Of a stretch of 64,000 nt of DNA, positions 15,110-24,630 are shown piece after piece. Origin of the DNA: Archaeoglobales archaeon (GTDB lineage Archaea; Halobacteriota; Archaeoglobi; Archaeoglobales; Archaeoglobaceae); the NCBI GenBank assembly GCA_029984855.1, contig JARQZL010000056.1, positions 34,237 to 98,236 on the forward strand, read 5' to 3'. The position numbers were made by a program, and so were the translations under genes. Within the stretch, counting starts at the first letter, position 1, and every line of letters starts with the position of its first letter. A model generated the notes under the pieces. The model saw nothing but the letters and a program-made list of their open reading frames with translations, was not told the origin of the DNA and ran no database searches.

Positions 15110-16993
15110 ATGGACACAAATCTGGATACAGAGACAGGTCAGGATAAAATCGACGAAATACTGGGCAATCTTGAGTTCGAGACCACAGAGGAGATAGAAG
15201 TACCTGAAAGGCTCGTGGATCAGGTCATCGGTCAGGATCATGCTGTTGAAGCAATAAAGAAGGCAGCGGTGCAGAAAAGGCATGTTATGCTCATCGGCTC
15301 TCCAGGAACAGGCAAATCCATGCTTGCTAAGGCAATGGCAGAGTTACTCTCAAAAGAGGAACTTGAGGATATTCTTGTTTATTTAAACCCGGAAGACCCA
15401 AACAAGCCTAAAATCAGGGTCGTTCCGGCAGGAAAAGGGAGAGAGATTGTAGAAGCGTACAAGCAGGAGGCGTTGAAGAAGACACAGGCAAGACAGTTCT
15501 TCCTTTTCATGCTGATTTTCTTTGTGATCGGATACACGATAATCATCGATCCGAAAAATCTTCTCTGGGGCATAATAGCTGCGGCTTTAATCTTTCTTGT
15601 TTCGAGATACATATTTCCAAAAGAGGAGAGAAACGTTCCCAAACTTCTGGTTAACAATGCAGATAGAAAAACAGCTCCATTTGAAGATGCTACCGGAGCT
15701 CATGCCGGAGCTCTCTTCGGAGATGTGAGACATGACCCGTTCCAGAGTGGAGGTCTTGAAACGCCAGCTCATGAGCGGGTTGAGGCTGGAGCAATTCACA
15801 GGGCTCATAAGGGAGTCCTCTATATCGACGAAATAAACACGTTAGTAATTGAATCTCAGCAGAAGCTGCTCACGGCATTGCAGGAGAAGGAGTTCCCAAT
15901 AACTGGCCAGTCGGAGAGGTCAAGTGGTGCAATGGTCAGAACGGAGCCAGTTCCATGTGACTTTATTCTTATCGCTGCCGGCAACCTTGATGCGCTTATG
16001 GGTATGCATCCGGCTTTAAGGAGTAGAATAAGTGGCTATGGGTACGAACTGTACATGAACGACACCATGGACGATACGCCAGAGAATAGAAGAAAGCTCG
16101 TTCGATTTGTCGCTCAGGAGGTCAAAAAGGATGGAAAGATCCCCCATTTCGACAGATATGCGGTTGCAGAGATAATCAAGGAAGCGAAGAGAAGGGCTGG
16201 AAGAAGGTATCGTCTTACGCTGAGACTCAGAGAGCTCGGAGGTCTTGTAAGGGCTGCAGGGGACATAGCCAGAAGTGAGGGAGCAGACGTTGTAAGAGTG
16301 GAGCACGTTCTGAGGGCAAAGAAGATTGCAAGAACGATCGAAGAACAGCTTGCAGATAAGTATCTCGAGCGCAGGAAGGACTACAAGCTCTTTATAACTG
16401 AAGGGAAGGAGGTAGGCAAGGTTAACGGTCTTGCCGTCATAGGAGAGTCTGCAGGTGTTGTCCTTCCAATTATTGCAGAGATTACGCCAGCAATCAGCAA
16501 AGAGGAAGGCAGAGTGATAGCGACGGGCAGACTGCAGGAAATTGCTATGGAGGCGGTAATGAATGTATCTGCGATAATTAAGAAGTTCACGGGAAGGGAT
16601 ATATCCAATATGGATGTTCACATCCAGTTTGTTGGGACTTACGAAGGTGTTGAAGGAGACTCTGCAAGCATAAGCATAGCTACCGCTGTCATCTCGGCAA
16701 TTGAAGGCATTCCTGTGGATCAGAGTGTAGCGATGACTGGCAGTTTATCCGTTAAGGGAGAAGTCCTGCCTGTTGGAGGGGTAACTCAGAAAATCGAGGC
16801 GGCAATTCAGGCAGGGCTGAAGAAGGCAATCATCCCGAAGGACAACCTCGAGGACGTTATGCTTGATGCCGCTCATGAAGGCAAGATAGAGATCATCCCG
16901 GTTTCGAGGATAGATGAAGTTCTTGAGCATGCCCTTGCAGGAGATGGTAAAGAGAGGCTTGTAGGAAAGCTCAGGCAGATAGCGTACGTCTAA
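15110..16993 (+). CDS. lonB: ATP-dependent membrane-anchored protease LonB
   Basis: 627 residues. An N-terminal AAA+ Walker A (GSPGTGKS, residues 63-70) is interrupted, as in archaeal LonB, by a membrane insertion with two spans at about 130-146 and 151-167. The AAA module resumes with GVLYIDEIN and an arginine-rich sensor region. The C-terminal protease domain has the catalytic serine in EGDSASISIA and lysine in LPVGGVTQKIEAAIQAGLKK (Ser-Lys dyad). It degrades misfolded and regulatory proteins at the membrane. TATA-like sequences upstream (about 15072-15082) are shared with the divergent HIT gene. Confidence 0.95.
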   Translation: MDTNLDTETGQDKIDEILGNLEFETTEEIEVPERLVDQVIGQDHAVEAIKKAAVQKRHVMLIGSPGTGKSMLAKAMAELLSKEELEDILVYLNPEDPNKPKIRVVPAGKGREIVEAYKQEALKKTQARQFFLFMLIFFVIGYTIIIDPKNLLWGIIAAALIFLVSRYIFPKEERNVPKLLVNNADRKTAPFEDATGAHAGALFGDVRHDPFQSGGLETPAHERVEAGAIHRAHKGVLYIDEINTLVIESQQKLLTALQEKEFPITGQSERSSGAMVRTEPVPCDFILIAAGNLDALMGMHPALRSRISGYGYELYMNDTMDDTPENRRKLVRFVAQEVKKDGKIPHFDRYAVAEIIKEAKRRAGRRYRLTLRLRELGGLVRAAGDIARSEGADVVRVEHVLRAKKIARTIEEQLADKYLERRKDYKLFITEGKEVGKVNGLAVIGESAGVVLPIIAEITPAISKEEGRVIATGRLQEIAMEAVMNVSAIIKKFTGRDISNMDVHIQFVGTYEGVEGDSASISIATAVISAIEGIPVDQSVAMTGSLSVKGEVLPVGGVTQKIEAAIQAGLKKAIIPKDNLEDVMLDAAHEGKIEIIPVSRIDEVLEHALAGDGKERLVGKLRQIAYV

Positions 16994-17049
16994 TTATTTC
17001 CTAAAGCTACCTGATAAATGTTTTATAGTATCCCTAATTATTTTGGTCT

Positions 17050-18708
17050 ATGAACGAAATTTCTGTCCTGATTGGTGGTAAGGCCGGCGAAGGTATCAGA
17101 AATGCAGCCCTGCTTACAGCAAGGTGTCTTAGCAGATATGGATACGAAATATTCACGTATGACGACTATCCATCGTTGATACGGGGTGGACACAACTTTT
17201 CAATTGTGAGAGCCTCCAAAAAAAGAATTGGAGCCAGTAGGAGGAACGTGGACATCATGGTAGCGTTCAACATGGATACAGTAAAAAAGCATGTATGGCG
17301 ACTGAGAGATGGAATGCTAATCTACGACAGTGATTGCAAGGAGTTGAAAGATTATGCAGAGAATTCGGAGCACAGGAGTATTGGAATTCCATTTGAAAGT
17401 ATAGTTAAGCGTGTCTCAGGCATACCTGTGATGAAGAATACCGCTGCAATTGCTGCATTTGCGAAGATAGTTGGAATAGAGTGGGGGGTGGTGGAAGAAG
17501 TCATCAAAAAGTTCTTGAAGAGAAAGACCGAGAAAAACGTCGAAATTGCGAAAATCGCTTATGGCTCGGCTGAAACTGCAATGAATATAGAAAAACTGTC
17601 CGAAAATCCCCTGCCCGTTGCGAGCGGTAACGAAGCGATAGCCCTCGGAGCCGTTTGTGCTGGCCTCGACGCTTACTATGCGTACCCTATGACTCCTTCA
17701 ACGAGCATACTCCACTACTTGGCTGCAAACAGTGAGGAGTTCAACATCGCAGTTGTTCATCCTGAAAATGAGATTGCTGTTATGCTTATGGCTCTCGGCT
17801 CTGCTTACGCCGGAGCGAAGACGATGGTCGCCACTTCAGGTGGAGGTTTTGCTCTCATGGTTGAAGGTTTGAGCCTTGCGGGGCAGAGTGAGACGCCGAT
17901 AACCATTGTGCTTTGCCAGAGGGCTGGCCCGAGTACAGGTGTGCCAACGTACACAATGCAGAGCTGCTTAGATTTCGTCATTGGTGCAGGTCATGGAGAT
18001 TTCCCGAGGTTTGTTGTAGCTCCGGGTGACGTGGATGAAGCTTTTTACTACACCTGGCTTGCAATGAAAATTGCCTGGAAGTTCCAGATACCCTCTATAG
18101 TCCTTTCTGATAAGAACCTCAGTGAAGGTATGTACACTCTTCATGAGGAAAAATGCATTATAGATGACATCAAGCCAAAACTGTGGGATGGCAGGGGGGA
18201 ATACAGGCGTTATAAGATAACAGAAAATGGAGTTTCTCCTCTTGCTTTTCCTGGAGGGGATGCTATTGTTAAGGCCACGAGCTACGAGCACGACGAATAC
18301 GGGATAACCGCTGAAGAGGCGGACAAGGTTAAAGCAATGCAGGAAAAGAGGTGGAGAAAGAGAGCAGCTCTTGTAGAGGAGTTGAAGAGGTTTACAGGGT
18401 ACAAAGAAGCTGGAAGTGGAGAGACTGCCATCGTTACATGGGGTTCCACGAAGGGCGCATGCAGAGAGGTTGCAGAAAATCTTGGCCTTAAGTACATCCA
18501 GCCCATAATTCTTGAACCTCTTCCGGACATGAAGAAGGCATTTGAAGGAGTTGAGAACAGCATATGTGTTGAACTCAACACTTCCGGACAGCTTGCAAAG
18601 CTCCTGAGGTGTAACGGCTATAGAGTGGATAACACCGTACTGAAGTACGACGGCAGACCGTTTGAAGTTGAAGAACTCGAGGAAAGAATTGCAGCGATTG
18701 TGAGGTGA
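17050..18708 (+). CDS. korA: 2-oxoacid:ferredoxin oxidoreductase, fused gamma-alpha subunit
   Basis: 552 residues. The gamma domain occupies about residues 1-180 (GGKAGEGIRNAALL, GGHNF). The alpha domain follows, with the YAYPMTPSTSILHYL motif that contacts the thiamine pyrophosphate and substrate region, and later EGLSLAGQSETPI. This gamma-alpha fusion is the large subunit of two-subunit archaeal enzymes that oxidise 2-oxoacids to acyl-CoA while reducing ferredoxin. 2-Oxoglutarate is a likely substrate, but such enzymes can be broad. The beta gene follows after 5 bp. A TATA-like TTTTATAGTA lies about 25 nt before the ATG. Confidence 0.9.
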   Translation: MNEISVLIGGKAGEGIRNAALLTARCLSRYGYEIFTYDDYPSLIRGGHNFSIVRASKKRIGASRRNVDIMVAFNMDTVKKHVWRLRDGMLIYDSDCKELKDYAENSEHRSIGIPFESIVKRVSGIPVMKNTAAIAAFAKIVGIEWGVVEEVIKKFLKRKTEKNVEIAKIAYGSAETAMNIEKLSENPLPVASGNEAIALGAVCAGLDAYYAYPMTPSTSILHYLAANSEEFNIAVVHPENEIAVMLMALGSAYAGAKTMVATSGGGFALMVEGLSLAGQSETPITIVLCQRAGPSTGVPTYTMQSCLDFVIGAGHGDFPRFVVAPGDVDEAFYYTWLAMKIAWKFQIPSIVLSDKNLSEGMYTLHEEKCIIDDIKPKLWDGRGEYRRYKITENGVSPLAFPGGDAIVKATSYEHDEYGITAEEADKVKAMQEKRWRKRAALVEELKRFTGYKEAGSGETAIVTWGSTKGACREVAENLGLKYIQPIILEPLPDMKKAFEGVENSICVELNTSGQLAKLLRCNGYRVDNTVLKYDGRPFEVEELEERIAAIVR

Positions 18709-18713
18709 TCTGA

Positions 18714-19547
18714 ATGAATAAGCTTTCCACGTATGCGGAAATAACCTGGTGCCCTGGCTGCGGAAACTTCGGAATTCTCAACGCTGTAAAAAAGGTCTTC
18801 TCGGAGCTTGACACAAAGAAGCTCGTGATGGTGACCGGAATTGGATGTCATGGTAAAATTGCAGACTACATCAACGTTAACAGCTTCTACACCATCCATG
18901 GCAGAACGCCAGCAACAGCGACTGGAATAAAGCTCGGGAACCCTGAGCTAACGGTTGTGGGCTTTGCCGGCGATGGGGATGCTTATGGAGAGGGCTTAGA
19001 ACACCTGCTATTTGCTGCGAAGAGGAATATCGACATAACAATGGTCATTCACAACAACAGGGTTTACGGCCTTACTACAGGCCAGTTCACACCAACGAGC
19101 CCCGCAGGATTTAAGGGCAAATCAACTCCAAGAGGCTCACCTGAGGAACCATTCAATCCGCTGTTGCTCGCCTTTTGTGCTGGTGCGACGTTCATTGCCA
19201 GATGCTACTCTGCAAAATCGAAAAATCTCGCATCCGTGTTGAGGGAAGCAATCAATCACAGAGGCTTCTCATTCGTTGACGTTCTCCAGCCGTGCTACAC
19301 GTTCTTCAACACGTACGACTTCTATAACGAGAGAGTTTACGAACTCGAAGACCACAATCCCAGCGATAGAGAGGAGGCGGAGAAGAGGATAAAGGAATGG
19401 AACTACGACTCCGATGGCAGGATACCGATAGGCATATTTTACAGGGAATCAAAGCCCACCTTCGATGAACTCGTTCTCAAAGGGCTAAATCCATCTAAAA
19501 GAGAAGCCAGATTCAATGTTAAGTGCTTCCTGGACAGGATGATCTAA
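18714..19547 (+). CDS. korB: 2-oxoacid:ferredoxin oxidoreductase, beta subunit
   Basis: 277 residues. WCPGCGNFGIL at the N-terminus and a further Cys ligand (GIGCHG, QPCYT) can hold one 4Fe-4S cluster. The thiamine pyrophosphate/Mg motif is GFAGDGDAYGEGLEH with the NNRVYGLTTGQFTPTSP segment. It pairs with the upstream gamma-alpha subunit and completes a two-subunit enzyme without a separate ferredoxin (delta) subunit. Its role is in the oxidative CO2-linked carbon metabolism of Archaeoglobales or in 2-oxoacid assimilation. Confidence 0.92.
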   Translation: MNKLSTYAEITWCPGCGNFGILNAVKKVFSELDTKKLVMVTGIGCHGKIADYINVNSFYTIHGRTPATATGIKLGNPELTVVGFAGDGDAYGEGLEHLLFAAKRNIDITMVIHNNRVYGLTTGQFTPTSPAGFKGKSTPRGSPEEPFNPLLLAFCAGATFIARCYSAKSKNLASVLREAINHRGFSFVDVLQPCYTFFNTYDFYNERVYELEDHNPSDREEAEKRIKEWNYDSDGRIPIGIFYRESKPTFDELVLKGLNPSKREARFNVKCFLDRMI

Positions 19548-19591
19548 TCTTATTATTTTTTATGCTTGACATCAGAAGAAACCTCAGGATA

Positions 19592-20791
19592 TCAGCTTAA
19601 AAACGGCAGAACTGCAAATACCTCTGCATCTGCCACCATGTTATCTATAACTGCATACTCGTTGGGTTGATGTGCCATTCCGTCAACCGTGCTCCACACC
19701 ACGGCGGGAAAGCCAGCTTTTCTGAAGAAGGCTGCACATGTATTGCCACCTACACCAAAAACAGACGGCTTAATACCTCTCGAAATTTCTATGGCCTTTG
19801 AAAGCAGTATGACAGGAAGGCCATCTTCAGGTGTTGGAGGTGAGTACTCCTTCTGAACAACTTCAACGTCAATCTTTACATTTCCCTCATACCTCTTTTT
19901 CACTTCCTCTACAGTCCTTAGAACGTCATTTATGTCATAGTCCGGTAGAATCCGGCAGTCCATATAGCTGACATCCAGACCAGGAATCGTATTGATGTTG
20001 TCAACATTCGCCTCTCTTTTCGTTGGCTCAAATGTCGAAATAGGTGGTTGAAACAGCTCATTTCTTGCATTGAACCTCATGTGGAGCTCTTTATCGAGAT
20101 CGAGCAGGAACTTCATAGCATGTTTTGATGCGTTCACTGCTATATGAGGCATGCTCGCATGAGCCTGCTTGCCATGAACTGTGAATTTCAACCACAGAAT
20201 GCTTTTTTCTGCTATCTCAATCATGCTGCCATCCCTGCTGCCGGCATCCGGCACAACGAATACGTCATCGTTCCTGAATATCTTCTGCTTGAGCAGGTAC
20301 TGTATCCCGTACCTGCTTCCGGTCTCTTCATCACTGACAAAGGCAAGGCATAGCGTATACTCTGGCTTATCCAGCTCCATGATTGCCTTCGCCGCAAAAA
20401 GAGATGCTACGAGGGACTGCCCGTTATCCTCACTTCCCCTTCCATATATCCTGCCATCTTTCACCACACCTTCAAACGGCGGAGTATTCCAGAGCTTTAA
20501 ATCTCCCTCCGGAACGACATCCATGTGTGTGATTATCCAGACTCTTCTGTCCTTCTTCCCCTTCAGCTTTGCTACGATGTTTGGCCTGATATCTCCTTTT
20601 GCTCTTTCATCGGGGGCATCATATCTTTCGACTTCAAAACCGCCGAGGAGTTTCATCAGATATTCAGCTTTATCCAGTTCACCCTCCCCGCCGCTCTCAG
20701 GGCCTATAGCTTTTATCCTTATCAGGTCACAGAGGGTTTTTACCATTTCACCCCTGTACTCCTCAATAACTTCGTGAATCCGCTCCATCAT
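19592..20791 (-). CDS. M20 family metallopeptidase (DapE/ArgE-like)
   Basis: 399 residues. The zinc site residues are visible in ITHMDVVPEG and YGRGSEDNGQS, with the general-base glutamates in FVSDEETGSR. A dimerisation domain (HGKQAHASMPHIAVNA) is inserted as usual. Members remove acyl or peptide groups from amino acids, for example N-acetylornithine or N-succinyl-diaminopimelate. The physiological substrate is not certain. The start overlaps the upstream HTH gene's stop (ATGATG over TGA), so it belongs to the same operon. Confidence 0.85.
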   Translation of the reverse strand: MMERIHEVIEEYRGEMVKTLCDLIRIKAIGPESGGEGELDKAEYLMKLLGGFEVERYDAPDERAKGDIRPNIVAKLKGKKDRRVWIITHMDVVPEGDLKLWNTPPFEGVVKDGRIYGRGSEDNGQSLVASLFAAKAIMELDKPEYTLCLAFVSDEETGSRYGIQYLLKQKIFRNDDVFVVPDAGSRDGSMIEIAEKSILWLKFTVHGKQAHASMPHIAVNASKHAMKFLLDLDKELHMRFNARNELFQPPISTFEPTKREANVDNINTIPGLDVSYMDCRILPDYDINDVLRTVEEVKKRYEGNVKIDVEVVQKEYSPPTPEDGLPVILLSKAIEISRGIKPSVFGVGGNTCAAFFRKAGFPAVVWSTVDGMAHQPNEYAVIDNMVADAEVFAVLPFLS

Positions 20792-21252
20792 GAGAGCAAC
20801 TCATCAACTTTTTTGCTCAGCTCCTCAACCATTTTAAGTGTCTCTCCATCTGCTGCCTCTTTTCTCAACACGTCCAGCTCTGCTCTTACAGGGGCGAGAG
20901 CTTTAAATTTGTCATCTCTGTTCTCAGACTCTTCAACCACTTTTCTCAGAATTGCAAGTTTCTTTCTTGAAATAAAATCTTTTTCAAGCTCATTTTTAAG
21001 CTTTTTCAGCATTTCTGCTATCTTTCTTCCATCCTCGGTAAACTTCACAACCCTTATTCTTCCCCTGAACTCGCTCTCTATCAAAGCACTCTCCTCAAAT
21101 TCACTCAGAACCTTGGATATGTAACTGTATGGAGAACCAACTTCCTTGGATATTCCAAGAGGATAGGCATCATCTCCACTCTCTTCAGCCTCCAGTATTT
21201 TAAGCATTATTTCTACCGTCTTCTCGTGCAGGAACATTTTCTCCAGACTCAA
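20788..21252 (-). CDS. Winged-helix DNA-binding protein with coiled-coil C-terminus
   Basis: The track start (21309) lacks a ribosome site. A TTG at 21252 has GGAGGTG 6 nt upstream and gives 154 residues; the ATG at 21237 is an alternative. Residues about 5-75 resemble a MarR/PadR-like winged helix (ILEAEES..., SKEVGSPYSYISKVLSEFE, FTEDGRKIAEMLKKL). The remainder is charged and helical. It begins inside the mscS gene (52-bp overlap) and ends on the M20 start, so all are one transcription unit. It could regulate the unit, but this is not shown. Confidence 0.65.
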   Translation of the reverse strand: MSLEKMFLHEKTVEIMLKILEAEESGDDAYPLGISKEVGSPYSYISKVLSEFEESALIESEFRGRIRVVKFTEDGRKIAEMLKKLKNELEKDFISRKKLAILRKVVEESENRDDKFKALAPVRAELDVLRKEAADGETLKMVEELSKKVDELLS

Positions 21253-22060
21253 TTTTAGCACCTCCCTCATTCGCAAACCAGACAACCCTCTGCGGGAAGG
21301 GAATTTCAATCCCCTCAGCTTCGAGGGCCTTTTTTATCTTCCAGAGGAGCTCCATCTTCACACTGTACCATACTGCAGATGGAGCCCAGATTCTCACAAC
21401 TATATTAACGCTACTATCCCCAAGCGAGTCAACAAATATTGCTGGTTCTGGATTTCGAAGAGCAAATGGATGCTCGTCTACTATCCTTCTTATAATCTCT
21501 ATTGCTCTCTCTGCGTCGCTTGAATAGCTGATTCCAACTGTATACTCAAATCTCCTTGCAACATTTGCAACGTAGTTGATTATGTTTGATGTAAAAACTC
21601 TTTCATTTGGCACTCTGATGTACACCCCATCGTACGTCCTCACTATTGTTGAAAGAATATGCACGTCTTCAACAAATCCTGCTATATCTCCCACACTTAT
21701 CTGGTCTCCAATCCGTATTGGTCTCTCTATCATCAGGAAAAGCCCTGAAACAAGGTTGGAAACGACGCTCTGGCTGGCAAAACCTATGACTAAACCGGCG
21801 ATGCCTCCAGCAACCAGCAGGCCAGAGAGGTTAATTCCGAGATGTGGTAGGGCGGATACAACAGCGATTGCAATTATACCATAGTATATTATTTTTAACA
21901 GTATATCGAGCTCGCTTCTGGGTATCTTATCGCTTAATGCTTTTTTGAGGTTGAGTCTTACCGCTCTGGCAACAACAACAGCGGTGAGAACAACAACTGT
22001 GAATATTAAAACATCCCAAACTGTTATATTGTTGTAGAGTGTATAGCTCAGCACATCCAT
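21200..22060 (-). CDS. mscS: Small-conductance mechanosensitive channel MscS
   Basis: 286 residues. Three N-terminal membrane spans lead to the pore-lining helix (LLVAGGIAGLVIGFASQSVV) with glycine/alanine packing. The cytoplasmic beta domain follows, with ERPIRIGDQISVGDIAGFVE and VRTYDGVYIRVPNERVF. It opens under membrane tension to release solutes during hypo-osmotic shock. It starts at the base right after the stop of the DUF432 gene, and the following HTH gene starts inside it. Confidence 0.93.
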   Translation of the reverse strand: MDVLSYTLYNNITVWDVLIFTVVVLTAVVVARAVRLNLKKALSDKIPRSELDILLKIIYYGIIAIAVVSALPHLGINLSGLLVAGGIAGLVIGFASQSVVSNLVSGLFLMIERPIRIGDQISVGDIAGFVEDVHILSTIVRTYDGVYIRVPNERVFTSNIINYVANVARRFEYTVGISYSSDAERAIEIIRRIVDEHPFALRNPEPAIFVDSLGDSSVNIVVRIWAPSAVWYSVKMELLWKIKKALEAEGIEIPFPQRVVWFANEGGAKIESGENVPAREDGRNNA

Positions 22061-22759
22061 CTAAAACCCCCACTCCATCAAAAGTGCCTTTCTTTCAATC
22101 AGCAGCTTTCTGGCAACATAAAGCTCTATTGCCTTCTGCATTTCACTTTTCAGCGGACGGTCGATGAAAGATGTCTCAGCTACATTTCTGTTTATTACCC
22201 TCATTTCTGCGGTCATAGAAACAACATCGCCGTAGTATATCTTCATGGAGTAGCCATCAAAGACAGTTCTTCTTATCTCAGCCCATTCCTCGTCATCATT
22301 TTTTATTTTCAGAGAAATTATGCCCTCTTTCAGAGGGTCAGTCTCAGGCATTTCTGTATAAACATCGCTTTCATAGCTCCGGCATATCAGCCCCGACTTC
22401 GGATCTCCGTACAGCGTGTACTTTGGCCTGGTTAGCGTGAATATATCGATGGGGCCGGTCGCTCTTCCTTTTACAAAGACTCCAATCTCAATTGGGAACT
22501 TGATGAAGACTTTTGCAGTGTTGCCAGGCTCGAGCAGGAGCGGTTTTAGGAACTCAATGGAGAGGTAGCTTGTAACCTCTTGTGGAAGGTTAACAGGCTC
22601 TACGGGATTGATTACGATACTTTTTCCACCGGAAATCCGCTTTTCAACCACTTTATTTCTGCAACTCCGGCGATAGACATCGCTGCACTCTATTCTGAGC
22701 TCATCACTGGAATACGAGAAGCCGTAGCTTTGCTCACCGTATAGTGTTTGATTAGACAT
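22061..22759 (-). CDS. DUF432 family protein linked to MscS
   Basis: 232 residues and no membrane span. It begins LYGEQSYGFSYSSDELRIEC, has central strands (LLLEPGNTAKVFIKFPIEIG, FTLTRPKYTLYGDP) and ends in a helix (RKLLIERKALLMEWGF). This fits archaeal DUF432, a domain of unknown function. It stops exactly one base before the mscS start codon, a zero-gap arrangement that implies coupled translation and a role with the channel, such as a cytoplasmic partner or regulator. Confidence 0.78.
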   Translation of the reverse strand: MSNQTLYGEQSYGFSYSSDELRIECSDVYRRSCRNKVVEKRISGGKSIVINPVEPVNLPQEVTSYLSIEFLKPLLLEPGNTAKVFIKFPIEIGVFVKGRATGPIDIFTLTRPKYTLYGDPKSGLICRSYESDVYTEMPETDPLKEGIISLKIKNDDEEWAEIRRTVFDGYSMKIYYGDVVSMTAEMRVINRNVAETSFIDRPLKSEMQKAIELYVARKLLIERKALLMEWGF

Positions 22760-23070
22760 TCAATTAGGAATGAATAATAAAGGGATAAAAAATTTGGGGT
22801 TGTGTATGATGATGTTTTTTGGAGGAAAATATTTCCGGGATATTCTACCGTACCCTGATAAAAATTGTCATCTTGATAGGTGGTACAAGACATTATGCTG
22901 AAAATATACTGAAAAGAAATGGGATGGTTAGGACAGATTAAATACGGCGATCTTAAAAGTAGGTGGTGGGAGCAATCGATGAAAACAGGATAGAGATCGC
23001 CCCAAGAACGTCTCTGATATTGTATCGACCGTGCCAGCATCAACCGGTTGGATTTTACCATTACAGCCAA
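22760..23070. other. Intergenic stretch without a supported gene
   Basis: AT-rich DNA upstream of the DUF432 gene. The first about 60 bp probably hold its promoter. No ORF with credible coding character was seen. Scattered frames (for example QDRDRPKNVSDIVSTVPAST near 22990) may be debris of the secreted-protein remnant that follows. Confidence 0.4.
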
Positions 23071-23211
23071 TTTGAGTCCAGAGAATCGACAAACAAACCA
23101 CAGCTCGTAATAACATATACAACTCCATCGCCACCTGCACCAATCCCGGAATTGACGCCACTGGGGTTGTTAACAGTTAACAGCCGCACTGCAGCTTGCC
23201 CTATATCTTAG
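23071..23211 (+). pseudogene. 3' remnant of a secreted protein gene (DNRLRE-like end with Pro-rich anchor start)
   Basis: One frame reads FESRESTNKPQLVITYT, which resembles the final strand of DNRLRE-type surface domains. It continues as TPSPPAPIPELTPLGLLTVN, the proline spacer and start of a C-terminal sorting/anchor segment of the kind found on euryarchaeal surface proteins. The anchor helix is cut short, and upstream matches lie in other frames. It appears to be the last piece of a lost surface-protein gene. Evidence is short, so confidence is low. Confidence 0.35.
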
Positions 23212-23243
23212 AAAAATTTAATAATTATAAATTTTTACAAAAA

Positions 23244-24395
23244 TCAAAGCATGAGATTAAGTAAAGGGATGAGGGGGACTGCCATCTTCAGTTTGAGCGG
23301 AACTCTGCTGCGCAAAATCATACTCATATCCCTGTTACCAATCAAAGCGAAGTACCTCACAAGTCTTTTATCGTTATCAGATATCCTGTCCCACATGCTC
23401 TTTATGAAGTAGCTTCTTTCCATAACCCTGAATAATGCATTTCTCCACAACTCTTCGTACTCTTCAAGGCCGTTTTTGCCCTCAAGGTAACCGCTTATGA
23501 CCCTTCCTGCTATATCTCCTGCTATCATCGACGTGGGAATTCCAGCCCCGACATGGCTCAAAATCATGCTTGCGGAATCGCCTGTAAAAATTACGTTCCC
23601 GTAAATCGTTTTTTCGATGGGCAGGCTTACAGGAACGACTGCGCCTATTTTACCGATAATTTCTGATTTTTTGAGGAAACATGAGCTGTAGGGGAACTCT
23701 TTTACGAAGGTGTCGAGGGCTTGGTGTATGTTTATCCCCACAGCCTTCGCAAACTTCTGTCTTAATCCAACACCAACGTTTGCAATTCCGTCACCCTTTG
23801 GTATGATCCACGCATATCCGCCTGGGGCTATTCTGTTGCCGACGTACATGTAAACTGTATCCTCATCACACTCAACATCTTTCATCACGTACTGCTTCGC
23901 AGAAGCAAGCTCGTAATTCCATACGCCGAGCCTTTTTGCTATTTTCGAGTTCGCCCCATCGCTTGCCACTACAACCTTTGCAGTCATTTCTTCTCCGTTT
24001 GCAAGCTTTACTGTACTGTCTCTGAAATCAGAAACTCTTGAGTTGAGCATGAGTTTGTGGCCGGACTCCGCCGCAACTGTCTGTATGAACTTGTCCCTCT
24101 GCAACACATGCATCTCAAAATCGACAGTGTAAGTCTTGCCGTTTGGGAGTACGAACGCAAAGGCTTTCGTTTTATTGCTCTCGAAACGCTTTGGGATATC
24201 GAAGAGTGAGTAATCTTCGAGATCGGGCAGCAGCTCTTTCATCTCCTCCTTTGTCGGAATGATTTCTCCACATTCAACGGGATAACCGGGTTTCTGCCTC
24301 TTGTCAATTCCCACCACATTGAGCTTTTTGGATAAGCTTCTGAGAGCAAAAGCACCGGCAACACCGACACCTACGACAGCAACGTCAATGTTCAT
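23244..24395 (-). CDS. Geranylgeranyl reductase family FAD enzyme
   Basis: 383 residues. FAD motif VAVVGVGVAGAFALRSL at the start, the family PVECGE segment with its conserved cysteine near residue 42, and YAWIIPKGDGIANVGVG matching the YxWxFP...VG motif that shapes the lipid pocket. A later GDSASMILSHVGAGI binds FAD. It saturates the geranylgeranyl chains of archaeal ether lipids. A TATA-like GTATATAAAC lies about 25 nt before the start, so the message is probably leaderless. Confidence 0.88.
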   Translation of the reverse strand: MNIDVAVVGVGVAGAFALRSLSKKLNVVGIDKRQKPGYPVECGEIIPTKEEMKELLPDLEDYSLFDIPKRFESNKTKAFAFVLPNGKTYTVDFEMHVLQRDKFIQTVAAESGHKLMLNSRVSDFRDSTVKLANGEEMTAKVVVASDGANSKIAKRLGVWNYELASAKQYVMKDVECDEDTVYMYVGNRIAPGGYAWIIPKGDGIANVGVGLRQKFAKAVGINIHQALDTFVKEFPYSSCFLKKSEIIGKIGAVVPVSLPIEKTIYGNVIFTGDSASMILSHVGAGIPTSMIAGDIAGRVISGYLEGKNGLEEYEELWRNALFRVMERSYFIKSMWDRISDNDKRLVRYFALIGNRDMSMILRSRVPLKLKMAVPLIPLLNLML

Positions 24396-24414
24396 CGCCT
24401 AAGGGTCTGCAGGC

Positions 24415-24426
24415 GGTATATAAACG
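24415..24426 (-). promoter_or_regulatory. TATA box for the geranylgeranyl reductase gene
   Basis: On the minus strand GCGTTTATATAC is centred about 25 nt upstream of the ATG at 24395. This is a clear archaeal core promoter at leaderless spacing. Confidence 0.6.
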
Positions 24427-24630
24427 CTTACCTAATTTTGATTGTTGTATTTCTCATAGCTTTGGTATTGGGTTGTTGATTGGAGAAGTTACTTATCTTA
24501 TATTGTCTTCTTCCGGGCAGTGAAACGCACAACGTGAGGCATGGCAAAGCCAGATACGCTTTGTTAGGCGAAGTGGTGTTTACAAATATCATGTCGGATC
24601 TCCGTATCAAAATTCTCTTCTCGACTCTCT

